Positions 57,202-64,000 of a stretch of 64,000 nt of DNA are shown in pieces. Position 1 is the first letter of the stretch, and the number at the start of each line of letters is the position of its first letter. This DNA is from a bacterium (lineage in GTDB: Bacteria > UBP6 > JAFGXH01), in assembly GCA_027064085.1 (NCBI GenBank), contig JAMOQH010000179.1, positions 1-64,000 of the forward strand, given 5' to 3'. Below the pieces are notes generated by a model. It saw nothing but the letters and a program-made list of their open reading frames with translations. It had not been told where the DNA came from and did not search any database. The position numbers and the translations under genes are program-made.

Positions 57202-58857
57202 ATGCAAATTGATAATGAATTTCTTAACTATGACCTAATTATAATAGGTGGTGGAATTAATGGTGCCGGTATAGCAAGAGATGCTGCATTAAGGGGTATA
57301 AAAACAATATTAATTGAACAGGAAGACATAGGAAGTGGAGCTACTGGTGCTTGTAGTGGTATGATCCATGGTGGTGCAAGATACTTGATTTCAGACAGGG
57401 AAGTAACAAAGTTATCATCTATTGATAGTGGCTATATTCAATATATTGCTTCTCATTTAATATTTAGAATACCATTTATTCATCCAATCCCTAGCGATTA
57501 TCCAAATGGAAAATTATTTATTGAACAATTTGAAACATTTTTCTTTGCATATGACAAATTTCAACCTTACAAGAATGGTAAACAACATACTAGATTAACT
57601 CAAGAAGAGGTAAGTGAACTACATCCTGGAGTAACCAAAGACATACTTGGGGCAGTTACATTTGACGAATGGGGAGTTGATCCTTTTAGATTAGCACTAT
57701 TAAATGCTATAAGTGCAAGTGAAAACGGTGCAACTGTTTTAACCCACACTAAAGTTATTGATATTATAAAAGAAAATGATAAAGTAAATGGTGTTAAGGT
57801 TTTTGATAAACAAAGTAAGAGAATATATGAAATAAAAGGAAAAGTTATTGTTAATGCTGTTGGGTCTTGGAGCAATATTTTTGCTAATAAATTTAACTTA
57901 ACGATGAAAATTAGACCAGCCAAGGGTATTCATCTCGTTATAGCTAGAAGACTTTCTAATTATGCTGTTGGTGTTTTTGCAATTGATAACAGAGTAATAT
58001 TTATAATGCCACATAAAAATACAACAATAATTGGTACAACTGATGATGATTTTTATGGAGATCCAGGTGATATTCCCATTACCTCAGATGAAGTTAACTA
58101 TCTATTAGATTCTATTGAAAAGATAATTCCAGATATAAAAAAACATAGGATAATAAGGGCTTTTGCTGGGGTAAGGCCAACTGTTTATAATGAATATATG
58201 ATGGAAGATGATTTATCCCGAGATCATTTAATTATTGACCATGAAGCTATTGATAATATTAAAAATATGTATAGTGTTATTGGAGGGAAATTAGCATCAT
58301 TTCGATTTGTTAGTGAGGAGGTTGTTGATATTATATCTCAAAGATTATCTGTACATATAAGTTCAAAAACTTCACTAATTCCATTGCCAGGATCTGAAAG
58401 AAGTATTAATTTACAAGAGCTATCACACAAGTATAAATTATCATTATTTGTATTAAATAAACTATATAGTAAGTATGGTGATAGAATGTTGATTATTTTA
58501 AATATGATTAAGAGTGATAATTCTTTAAAAGTTAATATATGTAAATGTGAATCTGTAAGTGAGGCCGAAATAAGATATGTTATTAAATACGAACTAGCTA
58601 GAACTTTAGATGATATAAGAAGAAGAACTAGGTCTGGAATGGGGAGTTGTCAAGGTACTGGATGTACTTTAGCAATTTCTAGTATATTAAAGGATGAACT
58701 AAATTTAAGTTTTGAAGATGAAATGCTTGAAGTTAAGAGTTTTATTAAAGAAAGATATCATGGTAATAAGCCTATATTAAATAATAATATTTCTATACAA
58801 CAAATAGAGTTAAATATGGTAAATAATATGTTATTAACGGGATTAGATATTGATTAG
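57202..58857 (+). CDS. glpA: anaerobic glycerol-3-phosphate dehydrogenase subunit A
   Basis: A 551-residue FAD enzyme oxidising sn-glycerol 3-phosphate to dihydroxyacetone phosphate. N-terminal Rossmann motif IIIGGGINGAGIARDAALRG (residues 11-30), DAO-family IRPAKGIHLVI and FIMPHKNTTIIGTTDDDFYG, FAGVRPTV, and the GlpA-specific C-terminal BFD-like [2Fe-2S] region with cysteines in NICKCESVSEAEI and GMGSCQGTGC. The presence of that region and of glpB/glpC-like genes next door distinguishes it from aerobic GlpD. AAGGA precedes the ATG. Confidence 0.94.
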   Translation: MQIDNEFLNYDLIIIGGGINGAGIARDAALRGIKTILIEQEDIGSGATGACSGMIHGGARYLISDREVTKLSSIDSGYIQYIASHLIFRIPFIHPIPSDYPNGKLFIEQFETFFFAYDKFQPYKNGKQHTRLTQEEVSELHPGVTKDILGAVTFDEWGVDPFRLALLNAISASENGATVLTHTKVIDIIKENDKVNGVKVFDKQSKRIYEIKGKVIVNAVGSWSNIFANKFNLTMKIRPAKGIHLVIARRLSNYAVGVFAIDNRVIFIMPHKNTTIIGTTDDDFYGDPGDIPITSDEVNYLLDSIEKIIPDIKKHRIIRAFAGVRPTVYNEYMMEDDLSRDHLIIDHEAIDNIKNMYSVIGGKLASFRFVSEEVVDIISQRLSVHISSKTSLIPLPGSERSINLQELSHKYKLSLFVLNKLYSKYGDRMLIILNMIKSDNSLKVNICKCESVSEAEIRYVIKYELARTLDDIRRRTRSGMGSCQGTGCTLAISSILKDELNLSFEDEMLEVKSFIKERYHGNKPILNNNISIQQIELNMVNNMLLTGLDID

Positions 58858-58881
58858 ATATAAATAGAAATGAGAGTATAT

Positions 58882-60180
58882 ATGAAGGATAAAAAAGTTG
58901 TTGTAATTGGTGCGGGTATTGCAGGGATTACCGCAGTTATTAAATTAAAAGAGCTAGGTTATGAACCCATATTAATAACAAAAGGGGCGGGTTCTTCTGC
59001 AATGTTTTCAGGAAGTGTAGATATTGCATCATTAATTGAATCTAAACATTTAAAAGATATTAAAATCCCAGTAAAAGAACAAATAAAATTAGTACAAAAT
59101 AGAAATTCTAATCATCCATATAATAAAATTACTAATGTCTTATCTGTTCTCACAGAGTCTATTAATTTAGTTAATGATAAATTAAATTTAAATTTTACTA
59201 AACTAAATTTAAATAGGCCAAATTATATTATTCCCACTCAAACAGGATATCTAAAAGAATCGGCTTTAATTAAAACGCATAGTCTTGGTTTTGATTTAGA
59301 AAAAATAATGGAAAGTAATGATAATTATGGTATTTTAAATTTTACATTATTTAATAACTTTTTTTATGAGAATTTATTACATAATTTAAATTTAATAAAA
59401 AAAGAACAAAATTCTAAATCAAATTTTTTTATTATAAATTTTGATTTTTTAAGAAGAAGCACTGATGTTAATTTGAGAAATTTTAATTTTGCGAATATTA
59501 TAGAGGATAATAATTTATATATAGAATTAATAAATAAAATATCGGAGATTATAAAGCCAGAAAAAATTAATAATATTATTTCACCAGCAATTTGGGGAAT
59601 TGAAAAATATAATGAAATCAATACTTTTCTCAATTCTAAATTTAATATCATAGAGACACTTTCTAGTACTCCTTCTATTGAGGGAATTAGATTACAAAAG
59701 AAGATTAACCAATATATAAAAGATAACAATATTACTATTTTAAATGAAAAAGTTGTAAAATTTAAACATAAAAAGAGTAATGTTATAAGCATTACAACAA
59801 ACAAAAATAATGAAATTTATACTTCAGGTATTGTTTTAGCTACAGGTAAATTTATAGGTGGAGGAATTAATACTATAAATGGCTATTCTGAATCTATTTT
59901 TAATTTACCTTTGTTTTATAATGGAAAACCTTTATTTGAAAATTTTAAAGAGCCTATGTTTGAAAATGATTATTTTAAAAAACATCAAGCCTTTTCAATT
60001 GGCCTTAAAGTTAATGATAGATTTCAAGCATTAGGTATTGATAATAAAGTGATTTATAAAAATTTATTTGTTGCAGGTAATATTATTGCCGATTATAATT
60101 ATATAGCGAGAGAAGGTGGTTTTGGTGTTGCAATATCAACGGGGTATAAAGCTGCAAAATTACTCTCTCAAATTGTTTGA
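58882..60180 (+). CDS. glpB: anaerobic glycerol-3-phosphate dehydrogenase subunit B
   Basis: A 432-residue FAD/FMN-binding subunit B. N-terminal dinucleotide motif VVVIGAGIAGITAVIKLKEL, SSAMFSGSVDIASL, and C-terminal GNIIADYNYIAREGGFGVAI typical of GlpB. Start chosen at ATG 58882 (GAGAG upstream); ATG 58870 is in frame four codons earlier. Between glpA and the short glpC-like gene in one operon. Confidence 0.88.
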   Translation: MKDKKVVVIGAGIAGITAVIKLKELGYEPILITKGAGSSAMFSGSVDIASLIESKHLKDIKIPVKEQIKLVQNRNSNHPYNKITNVLSVLTESINLVNDKLNLNFTKLNLNRPNYIIPTQTGYLKESALIKTHSLGFDLEKIMESNDNYGILNFTLFNNFFYENLLHNLNLIKKEQNSKSNFFIINFDFLRRSTDVNLRNFNFANIIEDNNLYIELINKISEIIKPEKINNIISPAIWGIEKYNEINTFLNSKFNIIETLSSTPSIEGIRLQKKINQYIKDNNITILNEKVVKFKHKKSNVISITTNKNNEIYTSGIVLATGKFIGGGINTINGYSESIFNLPLFYNGKPLFENFKEPMFENDYFKKHQAFSIGLKVNDRFQALGIDNKVIYKNLFVAGNIIADYNYIAREGGFGVAISTGYKAAKLLSQIV

Positions 60181-60185
60181 GGAAT

Positions 60186-60659
60186 ATGAATAGAAAAAAA
60201 ATTAATGCATATTTTGTAATAGTAATATTATTTTTTAAGCATATAATAAGGAAATTTATTTTTAGACTTAAAAGAAATGATATTAATAAGTTTAAAGAAA
60301 ACTATTATCCCGAATATTTAATTGAGTTACCAATTGAATCTTATAAACAGCTCCCCGAATTAGAAAATTGTATAAATTGTTCGTTATGCGATGCATATTG
60401 TTCAAAATTAACAATACTTCATAGAGATGGACTTCCAAAGCTTTCAGAAATGATACTTTCAAATTCATCTTCTTTAGAGGACTTTAGGTTTTCATATAAT
60501 GAATTAGAAGTTTTTAATGATTGTGATACTTGTTTTGCTCCATGCTTATCTGTATGCCCTAATGAATATCCAATTTTTGATTTAATAAAAATAATGAAAG
60601 CTTATAACACTGAACTAGCTGAAAAAATTGAGTTATTAGAGGAAAATAATGGAAATTAA
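60186..60659 (+). CDS. short GlpC-like iron-sulfur protein with membrane segment
   Basis: A 157-residue protein from ATG 60186 with TTGAGGA upstream. It has an N-terminal hydrophobic segment (INAYFVIVILFFKHIIRKFI) and two ferredoxin-like clusters: CINCSLCDAYC and CDTCFAPCLSVCP. GlpC, the membrane anchor and electron carrier of GlpABC, normally has about 400 residues with two additional CCG cysteine-rich domains; these are missing here. The position directly after glpB argues that it fills the GlpC role, passing electrons to quinone or another carrier. It overlaps rlmN by 11 bases. Confidence 0.8.
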   Translation: MNRKKINAYFVIVILFFKHIIRKFIFRLKRNDINKFKENYYPEYLIELPIESYKQLPELENCINCSLCDAYCSKLTILHRDGLPKLSEMILSNSSSLEDFRFSYNELEVFNDCDTCFAPCLSVCPNEYPIFDLIKIMKAYNTELAEKIELLEENNGN

Positions 60660-61710
60660 AAATAAAGAAGAAAAAATAGATATAAAATCATTAACCTTAG
60701 AGGATATGAGGGCGTGGTTTATCGATATAAAAGAAAAGTCATTTCATGCAAATCAAGTTCATAGGTGGCTTTATGTTCAAAAAGTAAAATCATTTGATGA
60801 AATGACAAATCTATCAAAATCCTTAAGAGAAAAGTTAATTAAATATGCTTATATTAGTCAAATTGATGTTGATTTTATTGCTAGTTCAAAAGATGGTACA
60901 GTTAAAATAAGATATAAGTTAAATGATGGTGAGTTAATCGAATCAGTATTGATTCCTGATGGTAAAAGGCTTACTATTTGTATTTCATCACAAGTTGGTT
61001 GTGCTGTAGGTTGTGAATTTTGCTTTACTGCTAAAATGGGAATAAGAAGAAATTTAACAACATCTGAAATTGTTAACCAAGTTTTAATTGCTTCTGAAAT
61101 GGATAATGTTGAAATTACTAATATTGTTTATATGGGTATGGGTGAACCTTTAAATAATTTTGATAATGTTGTAAAATCAGCTAAAATATTTTTAAGTGAT
61201 AGGGGATTAAACTTTTCTAAAAGAAAAGTTGTAATATCAACAAGTGGCATATTAAATAATATTTTAAAATTGAGAGAAGAAGTACCAGTAAGACTAGCTT
61301 TATCTTTAAATTCATCTACAAATAAACAAAGAGATAGGTTAATTCCAATTAATAAAAAATGGAATATAGAATCCTTAATAGATGTATTAAAAAAGTTTCC
61401 TCTTGAGCCTAAAGAAAGTATAACGCTGGAATATGTAATAATTAAAAATATAAATGATACTCTTGAAGACGCTAAAAATGTGTTAAATATAGTGAAAAAA
61501 ATAGGAATTAAAAATATAAAAGTAAATGTTATTCCTTTCAATGAGCATGATGGTATTAATTTCTCTAGACCAAATGAAAAAAACATTGAAAAATTTCATA
61601 CTTACTTGTTTGAAAAAGGAGTAGATGTTCTTTATAGAAAAAGTCGTGGTGATGATATTGGAGCTGCATGTGGTCAGTTAGTTGTTCCTGAGTTAGTTGT
61701 TAAATTATAA
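60649..61710 (+). CDS. rlmN: 23S rRNA/tRNA adenine-C2 methyltransferase RlmN
   Basis: A 353-residue radical SAM enzyme that methylates A2503 of 23S rRNA and A37 of some tRNAs. The radical SAM motif CAVGCEFCFT (about residues 118-127), the SAM-binding YMGMGEPLNN, and the C-terminal catalytic cysteine region GDDIGAACGQL are present. The N-terminal accessory domain (FHANQVHRWLYVQKVKSFDE) is typical. Normal length. Confidence 0.96.
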   Translation: MEIKNKEEKIDIKSLTLEDMRAWFIDIKEKSFHANQVHRWLYVQKVKSFDEMTNLSKSLREKLIKYAYISQIDVDFIASSKDGTVKIRYKLNDGELIESVLIPDGKRLTICISSQVGCAVGCEFCFTAKMGIRRNLTTSEIVNQVLIASEMDNVEITNIVYMGMGEPLNNFDNVVKSAKIFLSDRGLNFSKRKVVISTSGILNNILKLREEVPVRLALSLNSSTNKQRDRLIPINKKWNIESLIDVLKKFPLEPKESITLEYVIIKNINDTLEDAKNVLNIVKKIGIKNIKVNVIPFNEHDGINFSRPNEKNIEKFHTYLFEKGVDVLYRKSRGDDIGAACGQLVVPELVVKL

Positions 61711-61787
61711 TTTTAATAAAGTTGTGAAGTTGTTATTTCTAATTACTTATGTTAAAATAAATCTGTTTGTTTTTTTGTAGGATAAAT

Positions 61788-63251
61788 ATGAAATTTGTTA
61801 AATATTTTTTGTTTTTATTAATGTTTTTAATTATTTATTCGTGTGGTAAGGATGAAGCTAAAAAAATAAAAAAATCTCCCGAATTTGAAAACCTATATAA
61901 TAAAAAATTGAATGAATTAAAGAAGAATCCACAGTTCCTTATTGATAATCTTGAATTATTATACCTAAAAAAGGGAGTATATAACAATGAAGCTAATCTT
62001 CTAATTGAAAAAATACCTAAAAAATATAAAAGAATTATTGCAGTATTTAAATTAGTGTTTTCAATAGAAGAACCTAAAGAAATCCCTTTAGATAGAAGAT
62101 TCTTATCTGTATTATTAAAGTTTCAAGATAATCAAAAAGTATTAGATTTTATTGCTAAAAATTATTATAAAGCAAAAGATAATTCTTCAATAAGGGCTTT
62201 TTATACTTTATATGCCTTAAATTATAATTTTACAGAAGAAGATTATGAAAATTATTTAAAAGTTGATAGTCTTTCAAAATTTATAAAATTAAATTTTATT
62301 TTACAAAAATTAGATTATTGCAAAGATAATTCATGTAGTGAAAATATTAATGATAAAGAAAAGTTTTTAAATTTTTTAAAAAAAGAGTTATATCAATCTG
62401 AAACTAGAAATTATAAAAAAATAAAAAAGCTATATAAGGACTCTTTAACTTTAATAAAAAGATTAAAAAAAGAAGTAAAAAAAATTGCTAGAAGAAATAA
62501 AAAGTTAAAAAGAAGACGACGACTTAAAGGTAAGTATGAGGAAGAGCTAAGTAATAAAATAGATGTATTAAATTTTTATAAAAAAGAATTAATACCTAAA
62601 TTTAAATTATATTTATATTTTTATGGAAGGCAAAAAAGATTTCCTAGAAAAATAGATAAATTAATAGTTGTAGAAAATTTTTTGATAAATAATACAAAAC
62701 CTAATAAGAAAATATTTTATTTTATATTTAATAATATAAAATATAAACATTTTTCATATAGAATTAATTTTTATAGATATTTAAAAAAAATAAAATTGAA
62801 ATTAAGCAAAAGAGAGTTTAAAAAGCTTGAATCTCTTAGGTATTCAAAAGGATATGATCTTCTTAAGTATGGCTATTATAAGAGATATTTTCCTAAATTA
62901 TTTAAAAAATTAAATGTAAAAAAATATTTAGATGTAAATTTTATATACATAATTGTAAAAGATTTTGATTGGTATTTTCTAGAAATACTTAGAAAAAATC
63001 CTAAAAATGTTAAAAATTTGTCTTATTTTCAATATTATCCTGGCTTAATTATAGCTCAGAAAGATAAATTGTTTACACTATACACAAAAGATAAATTAGG
63101 ACATTATAAGATATCAGGAAACGAATCATTGATATATAATCTTTTGAAGATATTGTTAAAAGCAGATGTTAAACTAACAAAAGAGCAAATAGATACTTTA
63201 GAACCAATAAAAGTTATATATATAAAAGAAATATTAAAATTCTTTTTATGA
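61788..63251 (+). CDS. lipoprotein of unknown function
   Basis: A 487-residue lipoprotein from ATG 61788 (lipobox IIYSC, Cys19; TAGGAT upstream). Lys/Tyr/Phe-rich helical protein with a very basic stretch around residues 205-255 (KKIARRNKKLKRRRRLKGK) between helical segments. No family recognised. Its stop overlaps the ATG of the glycosyltransferase (ATGA), so the two are probably co-expressed. Confidence 0.75.
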   Translation: MKFVKYFLFLLMFLIIYSCGKDEAKKIKKSPEFENLYNKKLNELKKNPQFLIDNLELLYLKKGVYNNEANLLIEKIPKKYKRIIAVFKLVFSIEEPKEIPLDRRFLSVLLKFQDNQKVLDFIAKNYYKAKDNSSIRAFYTLYALNYNFTEEDYENYLKVDSLSKFIKLNFILQKLDYCKDNSCSENINDKEKFLNFLKKELYQSETRNYKKIKKLYKDSLTLIKRLKKEVKKIARRNKKLKRRRRLKGKYEEELSNKIDVLNFYKKELIPKFKLYLYFYGRQKRFPRKIDKLIVVENFLINNTKPNKKIFYFIFNNIKYKHFSYRINFYRYLKKIKLKLSKREFKKLESLRYSKGYDLLKYGYYKRYFPKLFKKLNVKKYLDVNFIYIIVKDFDWYFLEILRKNPKNVKNLSYFQYYPGLIIAQKDKLFTLYTKDKLGHYKISGNESLIYNLLKILLKADVKLTKEQIDTLEPIKVIYIKEILKFFL

Positions 63252-64000
63252 AAAAACAAGTAATAATAACAACATCATTTCCTAAAGATAAAAATGATTA
63301 TAGTGGGTTATTTACATATAGTTATTTAAAACTTAATAAATTAGATTCTGTAGTTATTGCACCTCATGCTTCTAAGTTAAAAGAATTTGAACAGTGGGAT
63401 AATGTTAAAATCATAAGAGTAAAGTATGCTCCTGAAAAATTTGAAAAATTATTTTATAATTTAGGGGTACCTGATAACTTAAAAAATTCTTCTCTTTTAT
63501 CAATATTTGCTATTCCTTGGTTAATAAAATCATCATTAATAGCTTATAATCAGTTAAATAAAGATGATATTTTAATTACTCACTGGGCGTTTCCAACGGG
63601 TATATCAGGCGCCTTTTTAAAATTTATAAAAAAAGATATCATACATATAAATATTATACACTCTGCAGGTATTACAATTTTAAAAAATAAGAAATTAAAA
63701 TTTTTTACAAAATTTTTATATAAATATTCAGATAAATTACATTTTGTGAATACAGAGCATATAAAATGGTTTGAAGCTTTAATAAATAAAAAGTTAAATA
63801 AAGAAAAACTTATTTTAAAACCTATGCCTATTACTACTTGTATGAGTAAAACTATGGTTAATAATGTAGTAACTAATACTATGGAACAAAAAAAAGCTAA
63901 TCCTATAATAGGAGATAATAATATATTGTATCTAGGAAGAATTGTAAAAATAAAAGGCTTAGATTTAATGCTTGATGAGTTGAAATCAATAAAAAAAACA
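63248..64000 (+). CDS. GT-B glycosyltransferase, truncated by window end
   Basis: Open frame of about 250 codons from ATG 63248 to the end of the window with no stop. Begins MKKQVIITTSFPKDKNDYSG with YSYLKL, the N-terminal acceptor domain of family 4 glycosyltransferases, continues with THWAFPTGISGAFLK, HSAGITILKN and FVNTEHIKWFEAL, and ends in the start of the nucleotide-sugar domain (NILYLGRIVKIKGLDLML, the 'GRlvxxKGxdxLl' motif). Likely acts in surface polysaccharide or lipid glycosylation. Donor and acceptor cannot be told. Confidence 0.85.
   Translation, partial: MKKQVIITTSFPKDKNDYSGLFTYSYLKLNKLDSVVIAPHASKLKEFEQWDNVKIIRVKYAPEKFEKLFYNLGVPDNLKNSSLLSIFAIPWLIKSSLIAYNQLNKDDILITHWAFPTGISGAFLKFIKKDIIHINIIHSAGITILKNKKLKFFTKFLYKYSDKLHFVNTEHIKWFEALINKKLNKEKLILKPMPITTCMSKTMVNNVVTNTMEQKKANPIIGDNNILYLGRIVKIKGLDLMLDELKSIKKT

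Overview
This window is very AT-rich bacterial DNA (I judge well under 35% G+C by eye; not computed). Gram-negative features include SecDF/YajC, GlpABC and many exported proteins with a type II signal peptide and lipobox cysteine. The abundance of EGF-like and other cysteine-rich lipoproteins, SBBP and FG-GAP propellers, TPR proteins with a C-terminal membrane anchor and PP2C phosphatases resembles Myxococcota/Deltaproteobacteria-type predatory or social lineages, but I cannot assign a taxon from sequence alone. I see no rRNA, insertion sequence, CRISPR array or prophage.

Left part (1-18.7 kb), accessory and cell-surface. A minus-strand operon (7384 to 118) encodes a very large secreted protein and two paralogous cysteine-rich lipoproteins. 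The first gene is interrupted near its 5' end by a run of ten G residues that puts signal peptide and body out of frame, the hallmark of a phase-variable gene. Next come a minus-strand TPR/lipoprotein/prepilin-peptidase operon, a 1305-residue exported protein of unknown function, an EGF plus SBBP-propeller lipoprotein, a ComEA-like helix-hairpin-helix protein overlapping a 12-haem cytochrome c, an ankyrin lipoprotein, and an isolated pair of flagellar genes (FliJ and a 93-residue rod-like protein).

Middle part (18.8-30.7 kb). A 988-residue cysteine-rich lipoprotein is followed by what I consider the most interesting locus. On the plus strand a PqqD-like protein, a giant FG-GAP lipoprotein and a 39-residue peptide lie in one operon. 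The peptide has a leader with a YxxPxL motif and a tail with two cysteines. Converging on it is a tightly overlapped minus-strand set: PF14907-type nucleotidyltransferase, SipW-like S26 signal peptidase, HprK-related kinase and a YkgJ/FliB-like cysteine-cluster protein. This looks like an undescribed or enlarged member of the PqqD/HprK-related/nucleotidyltransferase systems, with a candidate peptide substrate. Two of its genes lack a normal start codon in the frame that carries their essential motifs.

Right part (30.7-64 kb), mostly core housekeeping. It holds a HEAT-repeat membrane protein, UvrC, a DUF3857/transglutaminase-like protein, a tRNA-Leu, yajC-secD-secF-recJ-lipoprotein, the macromolecular synthesis genes dnaG-rpoD, PP2C phosphatases (one fused to a cyclic-nucleotide-binding domain), two tandem GGDEF proteins, alaS, marC, another cysteine-rich repeat lipoprotein, an S4 RNA-binding protein, glpA-glpB-short glpC, rlmN, a lipoprotein, and a GT-B glycosyltransferase cut by the window end.
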